64,000 nucleotides of DNA, taken from contig JAZUBA010000063.1 in NCBI GenBank assembly GCA_045638265.1, forward strand, positions 3,060 to 67,059, given 5' to 3'. The notes beneath the pieces are model-generated. The model was not told the DNA's origin, made no database searches, and saw nothing but the letters and a program-made list of their open reading frames with translations. Position numbers and translations under genes: made by a program. Source of the stretch: RGIG4140 sp045638265. Lineage in GTDB: Bacteria > Pseudomonadota > Alphaproteobacteria > CAAHEQ01 > UBA3637. This document shows, piece by piece, positions 43,334 to 52,120 of this stretch (positions within the stretch are counted from its first letter, which is position 1; the number at the start of each line of letters is the position of its first letter).

Positions 43334-43900
43334 ATGTCAGTTATTCAAATACACACACTTATCTTTACTACTTTTTTTAAAATCGCTTTATTTGTTGTCG
43401 GCGGTGGTTTGGCTATGATTCCGGTGATTGAGGATGTCTTTGTCAAAAAACAAAAACTACTCACAGAAGATGATATTTTAGATATGGTTACAATGACACA
43501 AACAGTTCCCGGATTAATTGCTGTCAATGCCTCTCTTTTTGTCGGATATAAACTAGCCGGTTGGAAAGGATGTATCAGCGCTGTTATCGGGTTATTAATT
43601 CCCTCTATATGCATCATCATGTGTATTGCTGCATTTTTCTCACTATTATCTGTTCAAAATCAACATTGGCTTACAACATTTTCTTGTGTTCGTGCTGGCG
43701 TAACAGGGATTTTTATTGCAACAGCTTGTCGTCTGGCGAAAAAAATCATTCAAACAAAATATGACTTTTGTATTGTAATTTTATTCAGCATTGGATTAAT
43801 ATGTCAAATTAAACCGGCTTGGATAATTTTAGCTGCTATTCCGGTCGGTTGGATCTATACTTTCTGCCAAATAAAAAGAAAAGGAGAAAGCTCAAAATGA
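43334..43900 (+). CDS. Chromate-transporter-family protein, first half-size subunit
   Basis: This is a 188-residue membrane protein of the CHR family. I start at the ATG at 43334, 4 bases after mnmA; the open frame extends back inside mnmA. Signature pieces are VGGGLAMIPVIEDVFV, MTQTVPGLIAVNASLFVGYKLAG and IPSICIIMCIAAF. Short CHR proteins work as pairs of two half-size subunits, and the partner follows with a 4-base ATGA overlap. The real substrate is uncertain: the family moves chromate or sulfate-like anions, and sulfur genes lie nearby. Confidence 0.85.
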   Translation: MSVIQIHTLIFTTFFKIALFVVGGGLAMIPVIEDVFVKKQKLLTEDDILDMVTMTQTVPGLIAVNASLFVGYKLAGWKGCISAVIGLLIPSICIIMCIAAFFSLLSVQNQHWLTTFSCVRAGVTGIFIATACRLAKKIIQTKYDFCIVILFSIGLICQIKPAWIILAAIPVGWIYTFCQIKRKGESSK

Positions 43901-44499
43901 CATCTCTTATGTTATTTCTTCAATTTATGAAATTCGGCTTTCTTTGCTTTGGGGGTGGATATATGATTATTCCACTACTTAATGAAGCTTATGTGACACA
44001 AACACCGTTTTTCACATCTGATGAATTTGGCAATTTGTTATCTTTATCTCAAATGACACCTGGTGCTGTCAGTATTAATACAGCAACATATGTCGGCTTT
44101 TTAAAAAGCGGTATATTCGGTGCTGTTTTTGCTAGCATTGGTTTAATTATGCCTTCTTTATTGTTGGCTATTCCACTATTAAGTTTGTTTCGTAAATATA
44201 AAGAAACATGGATTGTACAAGGATTTTTAAAAGGAGTCCGAATCGCAGCCTTTGTTATGATACTCTATGCTGTTGTTCTGTTTTTTAATATGTCCGTTTT
44301 ATCCGTTCCGCTTTCATTAACGGATATAACAGCAAGCATACAAGCCAAAACGCTTATATTACCCCAAAATTTCAAAATAAATTTATTAGAAGGTTTGATT
44401 TGTATCTGTGCGTTTATTGCTGTTTATTTTTATAAAATGAACGTAACAAAAGCCCTTTTTATTTCAGCTTTGTTTGGTTTAGGAGTCAGTTTTTTATGA
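43897..44499 (+). CDS. Chromate-transporter-family protein, second half-size subunit
   Basis: This 200-residue partner of the preceding gene starts at the ATG at 43897, inside the stop of the first subunit, with AAGGAG upstream. It has FGGGYMIIPLLNEAYV, LSLSQMTPGAVSINTATYVGF and MPSLLLAIPLLSLF, the same repeat in a more C-terminal-like version. Two such subunits replace one fused full-length ChrA. The next gene again overlaps by 4 bases. Confidence 0.85.
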   Translation: MTSLMLFLQFMKFGFLCFGGGYMIIPLLNEAYVTQTPFFTSDEFGNLLSLSQMTPGAVSINTATYVGFLKSGIFGAVFASIGLIMPSLLLAIPLLSLFRKYKETWIVQGFLKGVRIAAFVMILYAVVLFFNMSVLSVPLSLTDITASIQAKTLILPQNFKINLLEGLICICAFIAVYFYKMNVTKALFISALFGLGVSFL

Positions 44500-45113
44500 A
44501 AAAATATCTTTTTCTTGTCTGTCTGTTTTTTATAAACATAAGCTATGCGCAAATACATTTTTTTTCAGATGCATATGATGCTGATTTATGTATTAACGGA
44601 AAAGGCGGAACTTGGAATGGCGCATGTAGTTGCTATGAACCAACAATCTATTCAGGACGATATTGTTCCGATAAAAAAATAAAAGATTGTCAACAAAATA
44701 CAGATTGCGATTCCAATTCTTATTGTGCTTTTCCAAATACAACAAAAAACGGTGTTTGTTTCAAAAAAGCAGGATATCCGATCATTCAGACAAAAAAAGG
44801 AGCAATTATTCTGTCCGATTCCATTATGAATGCACACTCTGCTGTTTCATTTTGCGCTTCACTCGGTAAAGATTGGCGAATGATTACAAGAGCTGACTTT
44901 AACTGTCAATCGCTAGGACCTGCTTGTTTAGATTTTAAATTATTGACAACACTTAAAAAATCTTTAAAAAGTCTGGGATTCTTTTGGTTGGAACATCGGC
45001 AACAGTCAACTATGTTTTATTATGCCGATTTAAATGACGGCACTGTTTATTTCACAAATGGGCAAAACAATACAACTATGCAAGCACTTTGCATACGAAA
45101 GGATTTAAAATGA
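44496..45113 (+). CDS. Small secreted cysteine-rich protein
   Basis: This 205-residue protein has a Sec signal peptide (1-18, SYAQ). The first half of the mature chain is Cys-rich (LCINGKGGTWNGACSCYEP, DCQQNTDCDSNSYCAF), resembling EB-module-like cysteine patterns. The second half (about 90-200) with ILSDSIMNAHSAVSFCASLG, WRMITRADFNC and FFWLEHRQQSTMFYYADLNDG recalls Lcl/DUF1566-type lectin-like domains common in surface proteins. It overlaps the genes on both sides (ATGA). Its function is unknown; its place before a sulfotransferase may be chance or may mark a surface-modification unit. Confidence 0.65.
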   Translation: MKKYLFLVCLFFINISYAQIHFFSDAYDADLCINGKGGTWNGACSCYEPTIYSGRYCSDKKIKDCQQNTDCDSNSYCAFPNTTKNGVCFKKAGYPIIQTKKGAIILSDSIMNAHSAVSFCASLGKDWRMITRADFNCQSLGPACLDFKLLTTLKKSLKSLGFFWLEHRQQSTMFYYADLNDGTVYFTNGQNNTTMQALCIRKDLK

Positions 45114-46633
45114 AATATGTAATCATTATTATTCTGCTGACATTCAGCATTTCATCTCTTTGGGCTGATGAACAAATAAATGCACAAATTCAAGCAGAAT
45201 ATGAAGAACTGGATTATTCTTTTGAAGAACCATTTATCAAATTAAATCCATTCGCCAAAAATGAATTATCGGCATTAATTCGCTTTCCGACAGAAAGACC
45301 GGCACAAATTCAATTAACCATTCAAGGACGAGATAATACCGAAGATTTGGTTCATACATTTAAAGAATATAAAACAGAGCACACTATTCCCGTTTTGGGA
45401 TTGTATCCTGATTATAATAATCAAATTACATTAACGGCATTATACGAAAACGGAGAATCTCAAACAAAAAAATTGTCCTTAAAAACCGAAAAACTTAACA
45501 AAAGAGCATTAATTGTTATTGAAAATAAAATAGATAACGTAACCCGTTACCATTATTTACACGACGGTGTTGTTTTTGATGAAAACGGATGGATTAGACT
45601 TTCATTTAAAAATGAAAATCAAATTGTCTATTGGTTTAATGGCGAATTAATTGCAGAAGACAGAAATATGGGATTAACACGTTATTCTTTGTTAGGTGAA
45701 AAATTACAACATTATCCTTTTCCCGAAAAATTTGTTTCATTTGCACACGGAATCGGACAAAAACCAAACGGTAATTTTTTAGTTATCGGTAGTTTTGGAG
45801 AAACAAAAGCCTTGTTTGAAGGAGAGCAACAAATCACGCAACGAGAGTTCGTTATTGAACTGGATTATCATACGGGAAAACTTGTGAATACCATTGATTT
45901 TGCTGAAATAGCCAATCCTAATCGTTCTGTTATTATCAAATCTGCCACACAAAATTACGGAATGAATGACTGGTGCCATATTAATTCGGTAGACTATGAT
46001 GCTTCCGATAATGGAATTGTTATTTCCTGTCGGCATGTCGGCATTTTAAAAGCCAATGAAAGAACAAAAGAATTATCATGGATTTTCAGTATGCATAAAG
46101 GATTTGACATTTCAGGACGCAATGGAAAAGGACCTGCGCTTTATGACAAATTATTAACGGCAGTTGATAACAATAATCAACCGTATAATGATAATATTCA
46201 AAAAGGTATTGAAAAAAGCAATAATTTTAAATGGCCTGCCAAAACACATCATGCCAAAGTATTAGGAAACAACTTATTAAGTGTTTTTGACAATGCCGGT
46301 TCATTATATGATAAAACACTCGTTACAACAGACACATCCAATGCAAGTGTTTATAAAATTGATTCTCAAAATAAAACGGTTCAACAAATTTGGTTCCAAT
46401 CTTTACCATGGCGTGCTGATTCAGCTTCATCCGTTTTATATCGTCCGCAAGATAACGAAGTCATTGTGTATGCCAGTACGGTAAAAGATAAAAATCAAAC
46501 AGGTATTAGCTATGGAAAATTAATTCGCTATGAAATGAATACACATAAACCTTTATTTGAAGCAACTATTTACAGAGGGGGAGAAACTTATTTTTATCGT
46601 GTAGATGATTTTGAATTTTACCTTGAAAAATAA
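45110..46633 (+). CDS. Arylsulfate sulfotransferase (AssT family), second copy
   Basis: This is a 507-residue protein. The start is the ATG at 45110, with AAAGGATTTAAA upstream and overlapping the previous stop. The signal peptide ends at LWA. It has the AssT N-terminal beta domain (EELDYSFEEPFIKLNPFAKN, EHTIPVLGL) and the propeller with WCHINSVDYD, SCRHVGIL and KTHHAKV; His380 matches His447 of the 2376-4118 copy. It lacks the extra HPxWxD domain of that copy. The enzyme uses phenolic sulfate donors, not PAPS. It precedes cysDN by about 60 bases, which suggests linked sulfate metabolism. Confidence 0.85.
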   Translation: MKYVIIIILLTFSISSLWADEQINAQIQAEYEELDYSFEEPFIKLNPFAKNELSALIRFPTERPAQIQLTIQGRDNTEDLVHTFKEYKTEHTIPVLGLYPDYNNQITLTALYENGESQTKKLSLKTEKLNKRALIVIENKIDNVTRYHYLHDGVVFDENGWIRLSFKNENQIVYWFNGELIAEDRNMGLTRYSLLGEKLQHYPFPEKFVSFAHGIGQKPNGNFLVIGSFGETKALFEGEQQITQREFVIELDYHTGKLVNTIDFAEIANPNRSVIIKSATQNYGMNDWCHINSVDYDASDNGIVISCRHVGILKANERTKELSWIFSMHKGFDISGRNGKGPALYDKLLTAVDNNNQPYNDNIQKGIEKSNNFKWPAKTHHAKVLGNNLLSVFDNAGSLYDKTLVTTDTSNASVYKIDSQNKTVQQIWFQSLPWRADSASSVLYRPQDNEVIVYASTVKDKNQTGISYGKLIRYEMNTHKPLFEATIYRGGETYFYRVDDFEFYLEK

Positions 46634-46642
46634 ATTATTTTC

Positions 46643-46671
46643 TTGTTTTTTGAATCAAAATATCATATATT
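46643..46671 (+). promoter_or_regulatory. Promoter of cysDN
   Basis: TTGTTT (46643-46648) and TATATT (46666-46671) are 17 bases apart, 25 bases before the cysD start. Confidence 0.45.
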
Positions 46672-46695
46672 GCTACACAAACAAAGGATAAGAAT

Positions 46696-47556
46696 ATGTC
46701 TCCACATTTGCAATTATTGGAAAACGAAGCCATTACGCTGATTCGTGAAGTATGTTATACAAATGATTTTGACAAAATTGTCGTTTTTTACAGTATCGGC
46801 AAAGATTCTTCCGTTTTATTACGTTTGTTTGAAAAAGCATTTGCGCCTTTTCCGATTCCGGTTCGTTTTATGCACATTGATACTGGTTGGAAATTTAAAG
46901 AAATGTATAATTTCAAGCAAGAAGTTACAAAAAAAATTTCCTTAATCACCTATAAAAATCCTTTAAACCTCAATCCATATACCGATGGTAGACGGTATAC
47001 AGATGAAATGAAAACACAAGCACTCAAACAAGCCTTAAATCAATATGGATTTAAAGTCGCTTTTGGCGGTTCCCGCCGTGATGAAGAAAAAAGTCGTGCC
47101 AAAGAACGGATGATATCTGTACGCAATGCTTATCACAAATGGGATCCGCGGAATCAAAATCCTGAAATTCCTCCTTTATACAACACACTTTATTCTGAAA
47201 ATAATTCTTTACGGGTCTTTCCTTTATCTAACTGGACAGAATTAGATATATGGGAATATATTAAAGCAGAAAATATACCCATCGTTCCTATTTATTTTGC
47301 ACATAAACGCCGTATTATTCAAACAGAATCAGGTATGCTTTTGGCAACAGAAACAGATGAGGGTGATTACAAACAGGTACGTTTTAGAACACTGGGTTGT
47401 TTTCCATTAACAGGGGCCATTGAATCAAACGCACAAACGATTGACGATATTATCAATGAATTAAAATCCAGCGAGTATACTGAAAGGATTACGCGTGTTA
47501 TTGACCATGATACTGAAGGCTCAATGGAAAAGAAAAAGAAGGACGGATATTTTTAA
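46696..47556 (+). CDS. cysD: Sulfate adenylyltransferase small subunit
   Basis: This is a 286-residue PP-loop protein that makes adenosine phosphosulfate from ATP and sulfate, with CysN. The PP-loop reads SIGKDSS rather than the usual SGGKDSS. MHIDTGWKFKEMYNF, AFGGSRRDEEKSRAKERM, NWTELDIWEYI and FRTLGCFPLTGAIES are all typical. AAAGGAT precedes the start. The stop overlaps cysN by one base. Length is slightly below the E. coli protein. No APS kinase or reductase gene is in the window, so the fate of the product is open. Confidence 0.94.
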   Translation: MSPHLQLLENEAITLIREVCYTNDFDKIVVFYSIGKDSSVLLRLFEKAFAPFPIPVRFMHIDTGWKFKEMYNFKQEVTKKISLITYKNPLNLNPYTDGRRYTDEMKTQALKQALNQYGFKVAFGGSRRDEEKSRAKERMISVRNAYHKWDPRNQNPEIPPLYNTLYSENNSLRVFPLSNWTELDIWEYIKAENIPIVPIYFAHKRRIIQTESGMLLATETDEGDYKQVRFRTLGCFPLTGAIESNAQTIDDIINELKSSEYTERITRVIDHDTEGSMEKKKKDGYF

Positions 47557-48854
47557 TGAAAGGTTTATTTAAATTTATTTGTTGTGGTAGTGTTGATGAC
47601 GGAAAATCAACACTTATCGGTCGTATCTTGCTTAATTCGGGAAATGTTAAAAAAGATCAACTGGAAGATGCCGTTAAAGCATCCTTACGCAATGGTGCAA
47701 ATACACTTGAACCGGCTATGTTATTAGACGGACTGCTTGCCGAACGGGAACAACAAATTACGATTGATATTGCTCATCGTTATTTTGATTATAATGATAT
47801 TCGTTTTCACATATTAGACTGTCCCGGACACAAACAATACACTCAAAATATGGCTATTGCCACTGCACAAGTCAACACTGCCATTTTGGTTATTGATTGC
47901 ACAAAAGGTATTCAGGAACAAACACAAAGACATTTAGATATCTGTCGTGATTTTCAAATCCAAAATTTATGTATCTGTCTGACAAAATGCGATTTAATAA
48001 CCGATAAAAACGGACAGATTAATCAAAAAAAATTAAGCGAACAAGAAAATGCCATTAAACAATTCTTACAACCTTATCATTTTGACTATACACTTATTCC
48101 GGTTTCTGCAATTACCGGATTTAACGTTGATAAGGTTTTAAATTTATTATATACTTATGCCGAAAAAACCATTAAAAAAAATAAAATAAATGATACTATT
48201 ATCTTTCATGTACGTACATCTAAAATGTTCCATGGAAAACGATATTATTACGGCAACCCTATTACGAATACCTTACCGAAAAAACAAAAAAAATATTTTG
48301 TTTATCCGCAAAACAATCAATTAACTATTACAGATACCCCTTATGGCTATGGTTGCATTCAAATTGCTGAACAAATAGATATCACAGAAGGCGACTGTAT
48401 CACAAACAAACCGATTATTATCACTAACCAGATTAAGCACAAAACAATTTGGTTCAAACAATCTATTAATCCGTTGTTTTTAAAACACGGTACACGTTTA
48501 GTCAATATTGTATCTTATACCGAAAATACACTAGAAACCGATAAAAATCTCTTATTTAATAATATTGAAGATATCAAAGCAAACGGATATGGCATTATTA
48601 TTGATTCAATCACAAAAGAAACAATCGGGTGTTGCTTATTTACGGGAAATGTCCAGACCAAAAATAATACATCTGATTCTGCAACAAAAACAAAAAAGAC
48701 AAGTATCAGATTAAATGTGCAAAAATTATTAACAACCGTTTTTAACGATACGTCATATCCTGAAAAACGCATTCAACAACTCATACAATATTTGAATGAA
48801 GAAGATATACAAGTTGTTTTAACAGATACAACCATACTAAAAAATAACATCTAA
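47556..48854 (+). CDS. cysN: Sulfate adenylyltransferase large subunit (GTPase)
   Basis: This is a 432-residue EF-Tu-like GTPase that drives APS synthesis by CysD. It has G1 GSVDDGKST (about 11-19), G3 DCPGH and a G4 motif TKCD in place of the usual NKMD. The switch region AEREQQITIDIAHRYF is conserved. The C-terminal beta domains are divergent and shorter than in E. coli (about 475 residues), with unusual Asn/Lys-rich stretches. There is no fused CysC (APS kinase) domain. It directly overlaps cysD. Confidence 0.92.
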   Translation: MKGLFKFICCGSVDDGKSTLIGRILLNSGNVKKDQLEDAVKASLRNGANTLEPAMLLDGLLAEREQQITIDIAHRYFDYNDIRFHILDCPGHKQYTQNMAIATAQVNTAILVIDCTKGIQEQTQRHLDICRDFQIQNLCICLTKCDLITDKNGQINQKKLSEQENAIKQFLQPYHFDYTLIPVSAITGFNVDKVLNLLYTYAEKTIKKNKINDTIIFHVRTSKMFHGKRYYYGNPITNTLPKKQKKYFVYPQNNQLTITDTPYGYGCIQIAEQIDITEGDCITNKPIIITNQIKHKTIWFKQSINPLFLKHGTRLVNIVSYTENTLETDKNLLFNNIEDIKANGYGIIIDSITKETIGCCLFTGNVQTKNNTSDSATKTKKTSIRLNVQKLLTTVFNDTSYPEKRIQQLIQYLNEEDIQVVLTDTTILKNNI

Positions 48855-48910
48855 AATCTTTATTTTTAAGTCTGTAAACTATATATATCTCTCAACGAAG
48901 GGAGAAACCT

Positions 48911-49489
48911 ATGTGTAACAGATTTGAACATTTTACAAAAACACATGCACAATATCTCAAACAGGTTTTTGATATTATGTTGGCCCCGGGAAAAACAGTT
49001 TCTGTTTGTCTTGTTCCAAAAAATAATATTCAGCATTGCAAAAAGGAAGTGATTGATTATGCCTGTGAATTGGTTGATTTTTACATTGGCGCCAAAAGTA
49101 TTATTAAGTATGTTTACGGAAACAAACCTTGTGAATGGTATTTAGCCTGCAAAGACCAACAAGCCGAAAAAAGAATGAACACATTGATTGATTTAATGAT
49201 TTACAATCAGCAAAAAAATGAAACATTATCCGGTTTAATCAGTTGCTTTGATGCTTCTTTTATTCAAACACAAAAGGGAGATACCATTGCTTATTTCAAA
49301 CCAAAACAAATTCTAAACAACGAAAAACATCAAGAATTAGCACATCGTTTCGGGTGGCAAAAAGATGAAAAAGGAAATTATTGCTGTGATACATTAGGCA
49401 TTTCAGCTCGAATTATGAGAGATATGCGTTTATTACAGGAAAAACAAAATACATTACGTTTATACCTAAACAACCAACAAACTTATTAA
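48911..49489 (+). CDS. Protein of unknown function
   Basis: This 192-residue soluble protein starts at 48911 with AAGGGAG upstream. It has no signal peptide or membrane segment. It has scattered Cys and a mixed helical/beta look (VSVCLVPKNNIQHCKKEVIDYACELVD near the start, HRFGWQKDEKGNYCCDTLGI near the end). I recognise no family. It follows cysN by 56 bases and converges on the ankyrin gene, with overlapping ends (4 bases). Confidence 0.5.
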   Translation: MCNRFEHFTKTHAQYLKQVFDIMLAPGKTVSVCLVPKNNIQHCKKEVIDYACELVDFYIGAKSIIKYVYGNKPCEWYLACKDQQAEKRMNTLIDLMIYNQQKNETLSGLISCFDASFIQTQKGDTIAYFKPKQILNNEKHQELAHRFGWQKDEKGNYCCDTLGISARIMRDMRLLQEKQNTLRLYLNNQQTY

Positions 49490-50958
49490 TACCATCCACC
49501 TCGTCCTCGACTCTGACGCATAACTTCTTCAATTTTTATACGACTCGTTCGTTTCAATTTTTTACGAATCATTTTATAAACTTCTACTTGGCTCAAATAA
49601 GGCATTTTGTTAAACCACAATTCTTCCAAACCATAGCGTTGTATCATTCTGTATAATCTTAAATTTTTATTTGGTAGATCCATTAATTGGTCTTGTGAAA
49701 GCGTATTTAATTCTTTTTTCGCATCTTCTAATTTTTTTTGATTTGGTATTCTTAAATGACGACACAATAATTTTGCAATTTCAAACTGTCTGCATTTTCT
49801 TGCAATTTGAATGGCATTTAAACTGCCATTGTTTTTAGCTTCTATATCTGCCCCTTGTGATATAAGAAATTCTACAATCTCTTTATTCTTTTTTTCAACG
49901 GCAGCCATTAATGGTGTAAAACCCGTTTCAGCCGAACAATTAACATCATAACCTAATTGGACTAACTCTTTGACAACATCTAACCGATTAAAATTAATAC
50001 TTGCAAATAACCCGGTCATACGAATACGATCTGTATATTTAAATATGTGTTTTTTAGCACATAAAGAACTATAAGGAGCTTCCTGCATAGGACAATAACA
50101 AATATTATTTTCTTCTGCCGAATCTGCCAATTTAAGTAAATATGCAGTCATTTCGGACGAGCCATACAAAAAAGCATAATCAACAGGCGTTTGATTGAGA
50201 CTGGAACAATCTGTTAATGATACACCGTTTTGCAAAAATAAATCAACAATATCTTTATCGTTAGACTTAATGGCAAAAAAAATCGGCAAATCAATCGGAT
50301 GTTTAATCATCTCACCGGTAATATCCGCTCCCCATTCAATTAATCTTTTTGTTGTTTCGTAATTTCCGGAGGCTGCGGCTTTTTCTATTGGTTCATATGT
50401 CTGCCAACAACGACGTTTAAAATACTGTCTGACAAAACGATTCCATGTTGTTTTCAAAGAAAATGACGCACCTTTTTTGGCTTGAAAATAAGCTCCTTTT
50501 TCTATAAAAGCATCAACTATTTCAGCATTTCCTTTTTCAAGAGCCAATAAAAATTCATCATTATAAAAAGTAATACCTTCATTTAACAAAAATAGAACAA
50601 CTTTTGTTTCTTTATTCACAATTGCTTTTGGGAACAAATGTTTTTTGTTAAAAAACTGTTTATCACTACGATAAATAAGTTTGGCAATATCCGTATGATT
50701 ATTTTCCAATGCATAATGAATTGCCGTTTTTTCATCTGCCTCTATGCCAACATTTGCTCCATTTTGCAATAACCATTTTGCTAATTTTTTATGCCCGTAT
50801 TTTGAGGCAATCATTAAGGGCGTCATTTCTTTGGTATTTACTAACAAAACCGTATTCAAATCTACATTGGCAAATTCTGATTGAATTGTTTTCAAATCAC
50901 CTTCTAAACACAAATCACATAATTTGTTTTTATCAAAAATTTTCGTACGACTTACCAT
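49486..50958 (-). CDS. Ankyrin-repeat protein with shared C-terminal tail (copy 2)
   Basis: This 490-residue protein has no signal peptide. Ankyrin units run from about residue 35 to 400 (MTPLMIASKYGHKKLAKWLLQ, GFTPLMAAVEKKNKEIVEFL, SQGADIEAKNNGSLNAIQIA). The last roughly 85 residues are not ankyrin and match the end of the adjacent ankyrin gene: SQVEVYKMIRKKLKR...EEVMRQSRGRGGWY. Ankyrin proteins bind partners; here probably the AAA/VWA machinery upstream, or host proteins (inference). Its start overlaps the preceding gene by 7 bases. It is the last gene of the minus-strand operon that begins at 57990. Confidence 0.78.
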   Translation of the reverse strand: MVSRTKIFDKNKLCDLCLEGDLKTIQSEFANVDLNTVLLVNTKEMTPLMIASKYGHKKLAKWLLQNGANVGIEADEKTAIHYALENNHTDIAKLIYRSDKQFFNKKHLFPKAIVNKETKVVLFLLNEGITFYNDEFLLALEKGNAEIVDAFIEKGAYFQAKKGASFSLKTTWNRFVRQYFKRRCWQTYEPIEKAAASGNYETTKRLIEWGADITGEMIKHPIDLPIFFAIKSNDKDIVDLFLQNGVSLTDCSSLNQTPVDYAFLYGSSEMTAYLLKLADSAEENNICYCPMQEAPYSSLCAKKHIFKYTDRIRMTGLFASINFNRLDVVKELVQLGYDVNCSAETGFTPLMAAVEKKNKEIVEFLISQGADIEAKNNGSLNAIQIARKCRQFEIAKLLCRHLRIPNQKKLEDAKKELNTLSQDQLMDLPNKNLRLYRMIQRYGLEELWFNKMPYLSQVEVYKMIRKKLKRTSRIKIEEVMRQSRGRGGWY

Positions 50959-52091
50959 TCACCTCGTCCTCTTGATTGACGCATCACGTTTTCTACCTTT
51001 AACCGAACATTTTTTTTCATTTCATGACGATGAACTTTGTATACTTCTACTTGTGATTGATACTTCATTTGTTCAAACCATTCAGCAAACAAACCATATG
51101 CTACCAAAGTACCATACAAATTCGGATTTATTGTCGGTAAACTTTGACGTTCTTCTGGTTTAATTTTTTGAATATCTGCCAATGCTTGCTTTTTAATATG
51201 ATTATACCGTTGCGGTTGAACCTTTTCTGCGTTTTCTTGTGCATATTGAATATAATCAATAATTTCTTGATTTTGAGTATTTTGTGCCGTTTTCAATATT
51301 GTTTGGGCTGAATTATTAATAAACAAATTGGCTCCGGCTTCAACAACTAATTTAATACAATCTAAATTTTTACCCACAATCGCTTGTACCAAAGGCGCCA
51401 AATCTGGTGTCTTTGAATTAAGACGAACACCTTGTTCTATCAAAAAACGTGTTGCCTTTTTTTTCCCATGTAAAACCGCATTGTTCAATGGATTATACAA
51501 ATCCGATTCATTCACATTTGACGGAAATCCAAAAGGATTACGGATTATGTTTTTTATTTTACGAAAAATTCGTTCCAAGTACGTTTCTTTTTCAGTTTCT
51601 TTTGGAAAAATAGCACCTTTCTGAATTAAAAAACGCATCATATCAACATGCCCTTCTCGAGCAGCTAAAGTCAAGGGAGTTTCTAAACTCAAAATGTCTA
51701 CAATATGAGCATTGACATCCACACCTTTTTTTAATAAATACTTTACTATATCATAACGATTATGTACAACGGCCTGCCCCAATGCATTTTGACGTACTTG
51801 CTTTGTACTCAACGGATACAAAAATTTAACAAGATTTACGTGTCCCCCTGATGCAGCTTCTGCCAGCGCTCCAAAGCACGTAAATGTTGTTTGATTAACA
51901 TCAGCACCTTTTTCATATAGATACTTAACCAATTCAGCGTGTCCTTTTAAAGCAGCAATACTAATCGGTAAACGTTGCAATGAATCTTTTACATTAAAAT
52001 CAACATTACCTAATTGTTTAACAGTATTTAAATTACCATCCATACAGTCATCAAGTAATTTCTGAACCTCTAAATAGCTTAATTGACGCAT
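50952..52091 (-). CDS. Ankyrin-repeat protein with shared C-terminal tail (copy 1)
   Basis: This 379-residue protein has ankyrin units from about residue 30 to 290 (LPISIAALKGHAELVKYLYE, TPLTLAAREGHVDMMRFLI, NNAVLHGKKKATRFLI). The non-ankyrin C-terminus (about 295-379) shares SQVEVYKVHRHEMKK and ENVMRQSRGRGEW with the next gene. No signal peptide. AAAGGG precedes the start. It lies 29 bases after the VWA protein gene, so it is probably co-transcribed with it. Confidence 0.78.
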   Translation of the reverse strand: MRQLSYLEVQKLLDDCMDGNLNTVKQLGNVDFNVKDSLQRLPISIAALKGHAELVKYLYEKGADVNQTTFTCFGALAEAASGGHVNLVKFLYPLSTKQVRQNALGQAVVHNRYDIVKYLLKKGVDVNAHIVDILSLETPLTLAAREGHVDMMRFLIQKGAIFPKETEKETYLERIFRKIKNIIRNPFGFPSNVNESDLYNPLNNAVLHGKKKATRFLIEQGVRLNSKTPDLAPLVQAIVGKNLDCIKLVVEAGANLFINNSAQTILKTAQNTQNQEIIDYIQYAQENAEKVQPQRYNHIKKQALADIQKIKPEERQSLPTINPNLYGTLVAYGLFAEWFEQMKYQSQVEVYKVHRHEMKKNVRLKVENVMRQSRGRGEW

Positions 52092-52120
52092 AAAAACCCT
52101 TTATTTTTTTGAAAAAAATA

